From Streptomyces sp. IMTB 2501 (GTDB lineage Bacteria; Actinomycetota; Actinomycetes; Streptomycetales; Streptomycetaceae), in the NCBI RefSeq assembly GCF_001953885.1, contig NZ_MQUS01000004.1, forward strand, positions 1 to 64,000: a stretch of 64,000 nucleotides of DNA. The letters are read 5' to 3'. A program made the translations under genes and the position numbers. Positions 26,369 through 35,571 of the stretch are shown piece by piece; position 1 is the stretch's first letter; each line of letters starts with the position of its first letter. The notes beneath the pieces are model-generated. The model was not told where the DNA came from. It did not search any database and was given only the letters and a program-made list of their open reading frames with translations.

Positions 26369-28050
26369 ATGCTCTCATGGTCCCGATTCCCGCGTCCTCG
26401 CCTTCGCAGTCACCGTCGCCGTACGCCACTCACGACGTCACCAACCAGGCCCCGCCCCTGGCTCCGTACGACGCCTCCGACGACCCGGCCCTGCTGGAGG
26501 GGCTGCGCCGGGAGGGTGCCGGATGGGCCGAGGACGGCATCCGGCGGCTGGGGGCGCACGCCGGGAGCGCGGAGGCACAGGAGTGGGGTGAGCTGGCGAA
26601 CCGGTACGAGCCGGTGCTGCGCTCCCATGACCGCTACGGCCATCGCGTCGACGAGGTGGAGTTCCATCCCAGCTGGCACCACCTGATGCGCACGGCGGTC
26701 GCCGAGGGGCTGGCCGGGGCTCCGTGGGCGGACGAGCGGCCCGGTGCCCATGTGGCCCGCACCGCAGGCGGACTGGTGTGGGGGCACACGGAGGCCGGGC
26801 ACGGCTGCCCGACGTCGATGACGTACGCCGCCGTGCCCGCACTGCGCGCACAGCCGGATCTGGCCAAGGTCTACGAACCGCTGCTCACCAGCCGGGAGTA
26901 CGACCCCGAACTGCGCGTGCCGACCGAGAAGCCGGGTCTGCTCGCGGGGATGGGAATGACCGAGAAGCAGGGCGGTTCGGACGTCCGGACGAACACCACC
27001 GTGGCCACGCCCACCGGTGAGCCCGGGGTGTACACACTGCGCGGGCACAAGTGGTTCACGTCGGCGCCGATGTGCGACGTCTTCCTGGTGCTCGCGCAGG
27101 CCCCGGGCGGGCTGTCGTGCTTCCTGGTGCCGCGCGTGCTGCCGGACGGCAGCCGCAACACCTTCCGCATCCAGCGCCTGAAGGACAAGCTGGGCAACCG
27201 CTCCAACGCGTCCTCGGAGCCGGAGTTCGAGCGGACCGTGGCCTGGCTGGTGGGTCCCGAGGGGCGAGGGGTGAAGACCATCATCGAGATGGTCAACTGC
27301 ACCCGGCTGGACTGTGTGATGTCCTCCGCGACCCTGATGCGCAAGACGCTGGTCGAGGCGGGCCATCATGCCCGGCACCGCAGCGCGTTCGGCGCCCGGC
27401 TCGTCCAACAGCCGCTGATGCGCAACGTCCTGGCCGATCTGGCGCTGGAGTCGGAGGCGGCGACGACGCTCACGCTGCGGCTGGCGGGCGCGGCCGACCG
27501 CGCGGTGCGCGGGGACGCCGGGGAGCGGGCCTTCCGGCGGATCGCCACCGCTGTCGGCAAGTACTGGGTCACCAAGCGGGGCCCGGCGTTCACCGCGGAG
27601 GCGCTGGAGTGCCTGGGCGGCAACGGCTATGTCGAGGACTCCGGCATGCCCCGGCACTACCGGGAGGCCCCGCTGCTGTCGATCTGGGAGGGCTCGGGCA
27701 ACGTCAACGCGCTGGACGTGCTGCGCGCCCTCGGCCGTGAACCGGACAGCGTCGAGGCCCTGTTCGGCGAACTCGCCCTCGCGCGCGGGGTGGACGCCCG
27801 CCTGGACGCGTACGTGGCCGCACTCAAGGACCAGTTGGCCGAAACCGACCAGGTCGGTGCGCGCCGGCTGGTCGAGCGGATGGCGCTCGCTCTGCAGGCC
27901 TCCCTGCTGGTCCGGCATGCCCCGCACCCGGTCGCGGACGCGTTCTGCGCGAGCCGGCTGGGCGGCGACTGGGGGCACGCGTTCGGCACCCTGCCCGCCT
28001 CGGCCGGCCTCGACGCGATCCTGGAGCGCGCGCTGCCCGGCCTGAACTGA
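26362..28050 (+). CDS. AidB-like acyl-CoA dehydrogenase family protein
   Basis: 562 residues. The signature blocks are MTEKQGGSDVRTNTT (middle domain), GHKWFTSAPMCDVFLVLAQ and the C-terminal ALECLGGNGYVEDSGMPRHY followed by REAPLLSIWEGSGNV (FAD domain). Length and the N-terminal NQAPPLAPYD motif fit the AidB subfamily (about 540-560), flavoproteins related to isovaleryl-CoA dehydrogenase and in E. coli linked to alkylation damage. Start uncertain: GTG 26362 is in frame but lies inside an inverted repeat, and ATG 26377 is an alternative. Probably regulated by the divergent PaaX. Confidence 0.88.
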   Translation: MQHALMVPIPASSPSQSPSPYATHDVTNQAPPLAPYDASDDPALLEGLRREGAGWAEDGIRRLGAHAGSAEAQEWGELANRYEPVLRSHDRYGHRVDEVEFHPSWHHLMRTAVAEGLAGAPWADERPGAHVARTAGGLVWGHTEAGHGCPTSMTYAAVPALRAQPDLAKVYEPLLTSREYDPELRVPTEKPGLLAGMGMTEKQGGSDVRTNTTVATPTGEPGVYTLRGHKWFTSAPMCDVFLVLAQAPGGLSCFLVPRVLPDGSRNTFRIQRLKDKLGNRSNASSEPEFERTVAWLVGPEGRGVKTIIEMVNCTRLDCVMSSATLMRKTLVEAGHHARHRSAFGARLVQQPLMRNVLADLALESEAATTLTLRLAGAADRAVRGDAGERAFRRIATAVGKYWVTKRGPAFTAEALECLGGNGYVEDSGMPRHYREAPLLSIWEGSGNVNALDVLRALGREPDSVEALFGELALARGVDARLDAYVAALKDQLAETDQVGARRLVERMALALQASLLVRHAPHPVADAFCASRLGGDWGHAFGTLPASAGLDAILERALPGLN

Positions 28051-28216
28051 CCCCTCCCCCGGGCGAGTACGGGCCCCGCACGCTCCTCCCGCCGGGGCGC
28101 TCACGCCTGGCCGGTGACAGCCGACGGATCGCACACAGTCATAGCGTGGTTCCGGACCGTTGTCAGTGTCGTGGTGCACACTCGCGATCAGGTGGCACTC
28201 GTCTGGGGAGGACAAC

Positions 28217-30199
28217 GTGTTCACGGGGATCGACGAGGTGGACTGGGCCTCGCTGCGGCACGCGCACGGCAGCGCGGAGGACGTGCCCGGGTGGTTACGG
28301 GCCCTGGCCTCCGCGGACACCGCCGAGCGGGCGACCGCGCTCGACGGGATGCACGGCGCGCTGCACCACCAGGGGTGTGTGTACGACTCGACCCTGGCCA
28401 GCGTCCCCTTCCTGCTCTCGCTCGTGGCCCGCGAGGAGCTGCCGGACCGGGGCGACATCGTGGAACTGCTGGTCGTCATCGGCGCGGAGAGCGCGGACGG
28501 GGATCCGCGGGCACGGGAGGCGGTGTGCGAGGGTGCCGAGGTCTTCGTCCGGCTCGCCGGGGACCCGGACCCGACGGTGCGCCGGGCGGCCTGCGGGGCC
28601 CTCGTGCACTTCCTGGCCACGCCCGGGCGGGTCCTGGACCTGTTACGGCAGCGGCTGCGGGCCGAGCGCGACGACCGCGCCCTGCTCGCCCTCACGGAGG
28701 CGCTCGGCCTGTTCATCCGCCGGTACCCCGCGTACGCCGACAGCGCGGTGGACCTCCTGGCCGAGCAGAGCGCACCGCCGTACGCGCCGGGCCTGCGGCT
28801 CGCCGCACTCGGGCAGCTCGCACTCGTCGCGCCCGCCCGGCTGCCCGCCGAACCGGTGCCGACGGCGGTCCGGCTCCTGCGGGAGCGCTCGGCGCTTCGA
28901 GCCCGGGTGCCCGAACCCTCGGCCACCGACACCCTCGTCGGGCGTATACGGCGGCTTCGCCCGTCGGACGAGGAGGGCGCCCGGCTGCTGCGCACCCTGC
29001 ACACCGCGCTCGGCGACCGCGTGGCCGAGCGGACCGCACTGCTCAAGGGGCAGTTGACCAGCCCTGATCCGGTGGACCGGTGCAACGCGGTGTGGATGGC
29101 GGCGGCGCTGCTGCGCGGCTGGCGCGGCGACCACAGCGCAACGGTCGGGCTGCTCGGCGCCCAACTCGCGGCGGAGCAAGACTGGTTGAGGGACGCGGCG
29201 GCAGCGGTCCTTGCGGAGCTGTTCACGTCGGCCGAGCCCGCCGCGGACGCCCTGCACGCGCTGGTCCGCACCCGCCCCGACCTGTGGACACACCGCTTCG
29301 AGCGCGACTCCCCCACGCTGGGCGGGCCACTCAAGGCGCTGGCGAGGAGTGGCGATCCGCGCGCGGTCCCGCCCCTGGCCCAACTGCTGGCCGGACCGGC
29401 CGCGCCGATGGACCTGGGGTTCGAACTGGCCCATTTGGGCACCGCCGCGGCCCCGCTCGCGCCCGCGTTACGGCACCGGCTCGGCCGGATCCCCCTGGCT
29501 TCCCCCGCCGCTGCCCGGCACGCCGCCCCGCTGCTGACCGCGGTCGGTGCCATCGGAGACGAGAACGCGGTCCCCGAGGTGCTGCGTCTGCTGTCGGGCG
29601 CCCCCGACGGGCTCGGAACACGGGACGCTGTCGCGGGCCAGGCCATCGAGACGCTGGAGGCCCTCGGCGGCGCCACTCAGGCGGTACCGACACTCCGCGC
29701 GCTCCTGGGTACCCGGCACGCCACCGCCGCGGCCCGCGCGCTCTGGTCGGCGCGGGAGGACGCCTCCGTCGTACTCCCCGCGCTGCTGAGGGAGTTGACC
29801 CAAGGTGATTCCGCCAACCGGCGGCTGGCCGCCGGGCAGCTCGGCAGACTGGGACCGGCCGCGCACGCCGCACTGCCCGCGCTGCGCCGGACGGCCCGGT
29901 CACGGCCCGCGCGGGAGCGGGTGGCGGCCGCGTGCGCGCTGTGGCGCATCGAGGCGAATCCGGCGCCGGTGCTGCCCGTGTTCCGGACAGCCTGGCTCGA
30001 AGACCCGCTCACCCGCGCCCCGATCGCCCGCTGCCTCACCGCGATGGGTCCGGCCGCCGCGCCCCTGCGGCACCTGGTGGCGGCTGAACTGTCCGCCCCA
30101 CGCCGCCCTCCGGCCCCCGCGGGCGGATTCGGCGGCCGGGGCGTACCGGAGGACGAGGCACTGCTGAGAGCCTGCCGGAAGGCGCTGGCGGCGATGTAG
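28217..30199 (+). CDS. HEAT-like helical repeat protein
   Basis: 660 residues of Ala/Leu/Arg-rich helix pairs with conserved 'DPDPTVRRAACGAL', 'GDPRAVPPLAQLLAG' and 'RRLAAGQLGRLGPAAHAALPALR' elements typical of HEAT/PBS-lyase repeats. It is a protein-binding solenoid. The N-terminus (FTGIDEVDWASLRHAHGSAEDVPGWLRALAS) is conserved in streptomycete homologues as I know them. The GTG at 28217 has GGGGAGGA well placed. No catalytic domain is visible and the role is unknown. A 69-bp duplication begins exactly at its stop codon. Confidence 0.8.
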   Translation: MFTGIDEVDWASLRHAHGSAEDVPGWLRALASADTAERATALDGMHGALHHQGCVYDSTLASVPFLLSLVAREELPDRGDIVELLVVIGAESADGDPRAREAVCEGAEVFVRLAGDPDPTVRRAACGALVHFLATPGRVLDLLRQRLRAERDDRALLALTEALGLFIRRYPAYADSAVDLLAEQSAPPYAPGLRLAALGQLALVAPARLPAEPVPTAVRLLRERSALRARVPEPSATDTLVGRIRRLRPSDEEGARLLRTLHTALGDRVAERTALLKGQLTSPDPVDRCNAVWMAAALLRGWRGDHSATVGLLGAQLAAEQDWLRDAAAAVLAELFTSAEPAADALHALVRTRPDLWTHRFERDSPTLGGPLKALARSGDPRAVPPLAQLLAGPAAPMDLGFELAHLGTAAAPLAPALRHRLGRIPLASPAAARHAAPLLTAVGAIGDENAVPEVLRLLSGAPDGLGTRDAVAGQAIETLEALGGATQAVPTLRALLGTRHATAAARALWSAREDASVVLPALLRELTQGDSANRRLAAGQLGRLGPAAHAALPALRRTARSRPARERVAAACALWRIEANPAPVLPVFRTAWLEDPLTRAPIARCLTAMGPAAAPLRHLVAAELSAPRRPPAPAGGFGGRGVPEDEALLRACRKALAAM

Positions 30200-30521
30200 G
30201 GACGGCACGGCAGACACACGCCCGAGCAACCGAGTCCGGAGGACGCGATGCTCAGCTCGGGCGCACCGCCGCGCTCCGGCCGGAGGGGCGGACCGGCTCA
30301 CCAGCCGCCCCACTGGGGCCCCAACCGCGTCCATCCCCTGCCCCAGGCCGCCATGTAGGGACGGCACCGCAGACACACGCCCGAGCAACCGGGTCCGGAG
30401 GACGCGATGCTCAGCTCGGGCCCACAGCCGCTCCGCCCGGAGCGACGGACCGCCACACCCCGGGCAGGCCTCAGCCGGAGCGGCGGACCGCCACGCCCCG
30501 GGCAGGCCTCAGCCGGAGCGG
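30194..30521. repeat. Nested local duplications between two genes
   Basis: A 69-bp unit starting at ATGTAGGGACGGCAC (the last bases and stop of the HEAT gene) at 30194-30262 recurs at 30353-30421 with two mismatches. A 38-bp unit containing CCCCGGGCAGGCCTCAGCC occurs at 30446-30483 and 30484-30521, the second overlapping the stop of the Rv1733c-like gene. Between the 69-bp copies, 30300-30352 resembles the 3' coding end of that gene (30538-30594). This is a recent local rearrangement that copied the facing 3' ends of two convergent genes. Confidence 0.8.
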
Positions 30522-31129
30522 CGGCCGTGGTCGGACCAGCCGCCCCACTGGCGTCCGAGCCGTGCCCATTCCGTGTCCCAGGCGTCCATGCGACGCCGCT
30601 CCAGCCGGGCACGCACGGCGAGGCCGCCGATGAAGGGGACGGCCGCCGCGCTCACGCCCACCAGGCAGCCGATCAGCGCGCCGCGGAAAGCGGCCTCGGC
30701 GGCGGAGGTGGGCCGGTTGACGAGATGGCCCTGCGGATCGCTCCAGACGGTGACCGGCGTGCCCGCCTTGCTGCCGGGCCGCACCCGGACCTGCCCGGTG
30801 TGGGCGGAGCCGTCGGCCACGGTCCACCGCACCTCGGCCCAGACCCGATCCCCGGCGGAGGTGTGGCCGTGCAGGGGGGCCTCTCCTGGCGCCCGTCCCA
30901 CGACTCGGGCCACGACGGGACCCCAGTCCGCCCGCTCCTTGGCGAGTCCGTTCTCCACCGAGTGGGCCGCCACGAGTCCGGCCGAGACCCCTGCCAGGAC
31001 GGTCAGCAACCAGGTGCCGAGCACCACCCAGGCCTCCATCACGTCGGCCCGGCGTTTGAGCGGGCTGCGCCGCCAGCGCCACAGCCACACCTTCGGACCA
31101 CGGATCGCCTTCAAAGGCATCCTCCTCAC
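30509..31129 (-). CDS. Rv1733c-like two-helix membrane protein
   Basis: About 206 residues with two membrane segments (residues ~33-55, AWVVLGTWLLTVLAGVSAGLVAA, and ~145-170, GALIGCLVGVSAAAVPFIGGLA) and a soluble domain between them beginning RVVGRAPGEAPLHGHTSAGDRVWAEVRWT. This matches the actinobacterial Rv1733c family of unknown function. The N-terminal KVWLWRWRRSPLKRRADVMEAWV is typical. The start may be GTG 31129, ATG 31120 or TTG 31114; AGGAGG at 31121-31126 fits best with TTG 31114. Its 3' end lies in the duplicated region. Confidence 0.75.
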   Translation of the reverse strand: MRRMPLKAIRGPKVWLWRWRRSPLKRRADVMEAWVVLGTWLLTVLAGVSAGLVAAHSVENGLAKERADWGPVVARVVGRAPGEAPLHGHTSAGDRVWAEVRWTVADGSAHTGQVRVRPGSKAGTPVTVWSDPQGHLVNRPTSAAEAAFRGALIGCLVGVSAAAVPFIGGLAVRARLERRRMDAWDTEWARLGRQWGGWSDHGRRSG

Positions 31130-31406
31130 GAGCGCACCGACCGGCCGGAACGCCCTCCCATACGCGGGAGATCGCCCCGTTGCTCACGAAGCCGTCTCCC
31201 CGACGGTCGCACGAGACACCCCGTTCGCGCAGGCGCATGCCCCAACGAACCCCGGCCGATCTTCGTCACCAGCCGACGACACCGTTGTGACCTGCGAAAA
31301 CAAACACGACAGGGGAGAGTGTCAGTGGTGGGGCGCAGACTGGCCGATAACCGACGACTACCTGTCTCACGACTACCTGGACGAAGGCGTCCCGGAGGTG
31401 ATCGGC

Positions 31407-32495
31407 ATGACCGAGGTACTGCTGGCGGTGGGCACCCGCAAAGGACTGTTCATCGGGCGGCGAAGGGCCCGCGCAGCCTGGGAGTTCGACGACAGCCCGT
31501 ATTTCAACGCACAGGCGGTCTACTCGGTCGCGATCGACACCCGCCAGGACCGCCCTCGGCTGCTGGCGGGCGGCGACAGCGCGCACTGGGGCCCGTCGGT
31601 CTTCCACTCCGACGACCTCGGCCGCACCTGGACCGAGCCGCCGCGTCCGGCCGTCAAGTTCCCCCAGGACACCGGCGCTTCCCTGGAGCGCGTCTGGCAG
31701 CTGCACCCGGCCGCCGCCGAGCCCGACGTGGTCTACGCGGGCACGGAACCGGCGGCGCTGTACCGCTCGGAGGACCGCGGCGAGAGCTTCGAGCTGGTCA
31801 GGCCGCTGTGGGAGCATCCGACCCGCTCGCGGTGGGTGCCGGGCGGCGGCGGTGAGGGCCTGCACACCGTGCTCACCGACGCCCGCGACCCCAAGACGGT
31901 GACCGTGGCCGTCTCCACGGCCGGGGTGTTCCGCTCCACCGACGGCGGCGCGAGCTGGGCGCCGTCCAACTCCGGTGTGTCCGCGGTGTTCCTGCCGGAC
32001 CCGAACCCGGAGTTCGGCCAGTGCGTGCACAAGATCGCCAAGGACGCGGGCGACCCGGACCGGCTGTATCTGCAGAACCACTGGGGGGTGTACAGAAGCG
32101 ACGACGCGGGCGCGCACTGGACCGACATCGGCGCCGATCTGCCGTCCACGTTCGGCTTCGCGGTGGCCGCCCATCCGCACCGGGCGGACACGGCGTACGT
32201 CTTCCCGATCAACGCCGACGCGGACCGGGTGCCGGCCGAGCACCGGTGCCGGGTCTTCCGCACCACGGACGCGGGCCGGACCTGGGAGCCGCTGTCCAAG
32301 GGCCTGCCGGAGGAGGATCACTACGGCACGGTCCTGCGCGACGCCCTGTGCACCGACGACGCCGATCCGGCGGGCGTCTACTTCGGCAACCGCAACGGCG
32401 AGGTGTTCGCGTCGGCCGACGACGGCGACAGCTGGCAGCAGCTGGCCGGGCATCTCCCGGACGTGCTGTGCGTGCGGGCGGCGGTGATCGGCTGA
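31407..32495 (+). CDS. BNR/sialidase-like beta-propeller protein
   Basis: 362 residues with repeated Asp-box motifs (S-x-D-x-G-x-T-W): HSDDLGRTWTEP, RSEDRGESFEL, RSTDGGASWAP, RSDDAGAHWTD, RTTDAGRTWEP, ASADDGDSWQQ. This is a six- or seven-bladed propeller of the BNR/VPS10-like glycosyl-hydrolase superfamily. No signal peptide is visible, and the catalytic residues of true sialidases are not evident, so it is probably cytoplasmic and perhaps non-enzymatic. The ATG at 31407 follows CGGAGG. Short GC hairpin downstream. Confidence 0.85.
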   Translation: MTEVLLAVGTRKGLFIGRRRARAAWEFDDSPYFNAQAVYSVAIDTRQDRPRLLAGGDSAHWGPSVFHSDDLGRTWTEPPRPAVKFPQDTGASLERVWQLHPAAAEPDVVYAGTEPAALYRSEDRGESFELVRPLWEHPTRSRWVPGGGGEGLHTVLTDARDPKTVTVAVSTAGVFRSTDGGASWAPSNSGVSAVFLPDPNPEFGQCVHKIAKDAGDPDRLYLQNHWGVYRSDDAGAHWTDIGADLPSTFGFAVAAHPHRADTAYVFPINADADRVPAEHRCRVFRTTDAGRTWEPLSKGLPEEDHYGTVLRDALCTDDADPAGVYFGNRNGEVFASADDGDSWQQLAGHLPDVLCVRAAVIG

Positions 32496-32561
32496 AGGGT
32501 GACCGGCCGAGAGACGATCGGCGGACGGGGGACCGGCTGGTGATCGGCTGAGACACGCGGG

Positions 32562-32583
32562 CGGGCCGCAAGGGGGCGGCCCG
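32562..32583 (+). terminator. Hairpin after the BNR-protein gene
   Basis: CGGGCCGC and GCGGCCCG form an 8-base stem with a six-base loop, 66 bases after the stop codon. It is a GC-type hairpin without a U tract, as usual in streptomycetes. Confidence 0.5.
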
Positions 32584-32639
32584 TCGACCTTCGGCCATCG
32601 GTTGATCACCTGCCGGTCCACGGCAGTAGGGTGACGCCC

Positions 32640-33317
32640 GTGGCACCACGACCCTTGCATGAGATCGTCGAACCGGGCTGGGCGAAGGCCCTCGAACCCG
32701 TCGCCGGACGGATCGCCGAGATGGGCGACTTCCTGCGCGCGGAGATCGCCGCGGGACGCACGTACCTCCCGGCCGGACCCAACGTCCTACGGGCCTTCCA
32801 ACAGCCCTTCGACGACGTACGGGTGCTGATCGTCGGTCAGGACCCTTATCCGACCCCGGGGCACGCGGTGGGCCTGTCGTTCTCGGTCGCGCCCGAGGTC
32901 CGCCCGCTGCCGCCCAGCCTGATCAACATCTTCCGTGAGCTGAACACCGACCTGGGGCTGCCCCAGCCGGCCAACGGCGACCTGACACCGTGGACCCAGC
33001 AGGGTGTCCTGCTGCTCAACAGAGCGCTGACCACGGCACCGCGCAGCCCGGCCGCCCACCGCGGAAAGGGCTGGGAAGAGGTCACCGAGCAGGCGATCCG
33101 GGCGCTGGCGGCACGAGGCAAGCCGCTGGTGTCCGTCCTGTGGGGCCGGGACGCCCGCAATCTGCGACCGCTGCTGGGCAACCTGCCGGCGGTGGAGTCC
33201 GCGCATCCCTCGCCGATGTCGGCCGACCGCGGTTTCTTCGGCTCGCGCCCGTTCAGCCGCGCCAACGACCTGCTGATCCAGCAGGGCGGACAGCCGGTGG
33301 ACTGGCGCCTGCCGTGA
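32640..33317 (+). CDS. ung: Uracil-DNA glycosylase (family 1)
   Basis: 225 residues. It removes uracil from DNA, starting base-excision repair. The catalytic water-activating motif is [18 protein letters not shown] near residue 65, and the DNA-intercalation motif is [21 protein letters not shown] near 185 (His present). Streptomycetes have this variant with Pro after GQDPY in place of His. Length fits the family. The GTG at 32640 is chosen, with TAGGG upstream; the GTG at 32631 is also possible. Its stop overlaps the start of the kinase-like gene (GTGA at 33314-33317). Confidence 0.92.
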   Translation: MAPRPLHEIVEPGWAKALEPVAGRIAEMGDFLRAEIAAGRTYLPAGPNVLRAFQQPFDDVRVLIVGQDPYPTPGHAVGLSFSVAPEVRPLPPSLINIFRELNTDLGLPQPANGDLTPWTQQGVLLLNRALTTAPRSPAAHRGKGWEEVTEQAIRALAARGKPLVSVLWGRDARNLRPLLGNLPAVESAHPSPMSADRGFFGSRPFSRANDLLIQQGGQPVDWRLP

Positions 33318-34288
33318 CCGTCGCGGGCTATCTGGCGGTGGACTCCGGAGGCTCCGGTCTCCGGGTCGCCGTCGGCGTGCCGGGCCGGGCACCCGCCGCA
33401 CAGCGGGAGTCACGGGAACCGGTCCGCACGGGTGCGCGGGGCATCGATCCCGCTCACCTGATGGCCCAACTCGTCCCGCTGGCCCGGGCCTTGACCGACG
33501 AGGCCGGAGTCGGTGCGCTGGACACGGCCGTCGTCGGCGCCGCCGGGTTCGCCAGCCTGGGCGACGGCCTGCGGGCCGAACTGCCGGACGCCCTCGCCCG
33601 GGAGCTGGACGTACAGCGCGTGGCGCTCGCCGCCGACGCCGTCACCGCCTATGTCGGCGCCCTCGGGCCGCGTCCGGGCGCGGTGCTCGCCGCGGGCACC
33701 GGGCTGATCGCCGTCGGCACCGATCTGACGTCCTGGCGGCGGGCCGACGGCTGGGGGCATCTGCTCGGTGACTGCGGCAGCGGCGCCTGGATCGGACGGG
33801 CCGGCCTGGAGGCGGCGCTGCGCGCCCACGACGGCCGGGACGGCGGCTCCACACCGCTGCTGGACTGCGCGGAGCAGCAGTTCGGCCCGGTGCGCGGCCT
33901 GCCGGGGCAGCTCTACCCCCGTGCCGACCGGCCCGCCGTACTGGCCTCCTTCGCGCCCCGGGTGGCCGCGTGCGCCGGGCACGACCCGGTCGCCGCGGAC
34001 ATCCTGCGGGCCGCGGCCCGGCACATGGCCGAGTCCGCCGCAGCCGTGTGCCCGGCGAACGGGACACCCCAAGTGGCACTCACCGGCGGACTGTTCCGCC
34101 TGGGCGACCCCCTCCTCGTACCCCTGCGGGAGGAGCTGGCGGCCAGGCTGCCGCACGCCCGGCAGGTGCCGGCCGAGGGCGATCCGCTGCACGGCTCGGT
34201 ACGGATCGCGAGCGATCTGGCGGCCGGCCGCCTCACCCTGCCGGGTGAATCGACCATGCTCTGTGTGATCTCCGTACGACGCGATTGA
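33314..34288 (+). CDS. BadF/BcrA-type ATPase, N-acetylglucosamine-kinase-like
   Basis: 324 residues with an actin-like ATPase fold. The phosphate-1 loop is [16 protein letters not shown] at the N-terminus, phosphate-2 is [13 protein letters not shown] near 125, and [16 protein letters not shown] is the sugar-kinase/BadF block; the adenosine motif is [15 protein letters not shown] near 260. It is likely an N-acetylglucosamine or related amino-sugar kinase, but reductase activators share the fold. The GTG start overlaps the ung stop by four bases, indicating translational coupling. Confidence 0.85.
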   Translation: MTVAGYLAVDSGGSGLRVAVGVPGRAPAAQRESREPVRTGARGIDPAHLMAQLVPLARALTDEAGVGALDTAVVGAAGFASLGDGLRAELPDALARELDVQRVALAADAVTAYVGALGPRPGAVLAAGTGLIAVGTDLTSWRRADGWGHLLGDCGSGAWIGRAGLEAALRAHDGRDGGSTPLLDCAEQQFGPVRGLPGQLYPRADRPAVLASFAPRVAACAGHDPVAADILRAAARHMAESAAAVCPANGTPQVALTGGLFRLGDPLLVPLREELAARLPHARQVPAEGDPLHGSVRIASDLAAGRLTLPGESTMLCVISVRRD

Positions 34289-34350
34289 TGACGGGATCCA
34301 GTTCACCGTAAAAGCGGATTGTTCCCCCTTGTGGAGCCTTTGTCGTCCCA

Positions 34351-34378
34351 TGTTCCGGGCACGTGCCCGGAACATGTG
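34351..34378. promoter_or_regulatory. Perfect 28-bp palindrome
   Basis: The left half CATGTTCCGGGCAC is followed with no spacer by its exact complement GTGCCCGGAACATG. It lies in the 188-base gap between the kinase-like gene and the CbiX-like gene. With no loop it suits a dimeric protein-binding site better than a terminator, though a foldback with a small loop could still act as one. Confidence 0.6.
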
Positions 34379-34476
34379 TCCTTGCCGCGTAACTCATCAG
34401 ACAAATCCGGACGGATACCGCTCACCTGCACCCTCCCCGAACGGAGGAACCCTCGAAGCCAGTAACATGCGGCGCC

Positions 34477-35403
34477 ATGAGCTCCCCCACTGGACCCGAG
34501 TCCGGCCTGCCAGTACGAATGCCGCGACCCCGCCAGCCCGGACGGCACCGCCGACCGGAACCGCTGGTGGCTCCCGAGGGCGCGCCCGCGCTCGCCCTCG
34601 CGGTGCCCGGTGCGCCCAGCGCCGCCGCGCGCGGCCTCGCCGAGGAGGTCGTGAGCATCGCCCGCTCCGAGCTGCCCGGCCTGGACGCCCGGATCGGGTA
34701 CCTGGACGGGGACGACACCGAGTTCCCCACGCTCCGGTCCGTGCTGGTACGCGCCGCCGAGGAGCGGACTGCCCGTTACGAGCAGGCCGTCGCCGCCGGG
34801 CTCGAAGGGTTCAAGCAGCCCGACGGCCCCGTCGCCGTCGTCGTCCCGCTGCTGGCCGGTCCGGACAGCGCCCTGCTGCGGCAGATCCGCCAGTCCGTGA
34901 TGGACAGCCGGGTCGCCGCCGATCTGACCGATGTCCTCGGTCCGCACCCGCTGCTCGCCGAGGCGCTGCACGTGCGGCTGTCCGAGGCGGGGCTGGCCCG
35001 TGCCGACCGCGCCCGCCTGTTCACCGTGGCCACCGCCGCGGACGGCATCATCCTGGCGTCCGTGGGGGGCGAGGAGGCGGTGCAGGCGGCCGGGATCACC
35101 GGCATGCTGCTCGCCGCGCGCCTGGCCGTGCCGGTGATGGCTGCGGCCCTGGACCAGGAGGGCTCGATCGCCTCCGTCGCCGAGCAGCTGCGTTCCTCGG
35201 GCTCACAGCAGCTGGCCCTGGCGCCGTATCTGATCGGCCCGGAGATCGACCCGGCGCTGCTGGCGGCGGCCGCCGAGGAGGCGGGCTGCGCCACCGCGGA
35301 GGCGCTCGGCGCGTACCCGGCGATCGGCAAGCTCGCCCTCGCCAAGTACACGACTGCGCTGGGCATCACCCCGCAGCAGCCCCAGGGCATGCCGGTCCGC
35401 TGA
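34477..35403 (+). CDS. CbiX-like (sirohydrochlorin chelatase family) protein
   Basis: 308 residues. The first ~35 are basic and proline rich. The rest has two alpha/beta halves like CbiX/CbiK chelatases: LALAVPGAPSAAARGLAEEVV, PVAVVVPLLAGPDSALLRQIR, then PLLAEALHVRLSEAGL. The metal-binding His of the active CbiX motif (GxxHG) is not present at PLLAGPDS, so chelation of cobalt or iron into sirohydrochlorin is doubtful. Streptomycetes keep this paralogue outside cobalamin and siroheme clusters. The ATG at 34477 lacks a strong ribosome site. It ends at a strong terminator. Confidence 0.75.
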   Translation: MSSPTGPESGLPVRMPRPRQPGRHRRPEPLVAPEGAPALALAVPGAPSAAARGLAEEVVSIARSELPGLDARIGYLDGDDTEFPTLRSVLVRAAEERTARYEQAVAAGLEGFKQPDGPVAVVVPLLAGPDSALLRQIRQSVMDSRVAADLTDVLGPHPLLAEALHVRLSEAGLARADRARLFTVATAADGIILASVGGEEAVQAAGITGMLLAARLAVPVMAAALDQEGSIASVAEQLRSSGSQQLALAPYLIGPEIDPALLAAAAEEAGCATAEALGAYPAIGKLALAKYTTALGITPQQPQGMPVR

Positions 35404-35428
35404 CCCGCCCACGGCACCCGCACGACAC

Positions 35429-35460
35429 AGGGCCCGCTCCACATCCCGGAGCGGGCCCTT
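35429..35460 (+). terminator. Strong GC hairpin after the CbiX-like gene
   Basis: AGGGCCCGCTCC pairs with GGAGCGGGCCCTT over 12 bases with the loop ACATCCC, 25 bases after the stop codon. Confidence 0.85.
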
Positions 35461-35571
35461 CGCCTTGCCCCGGGCGCCCAGCCGACGAGGCCGGGAGGCC
35501 GGGCCTCAGCCGGACGCGCCTTGCCCTGCGGGATTCAGCCGACGGTCCCGCGCCCCGCGCCCCGCAAGGCC

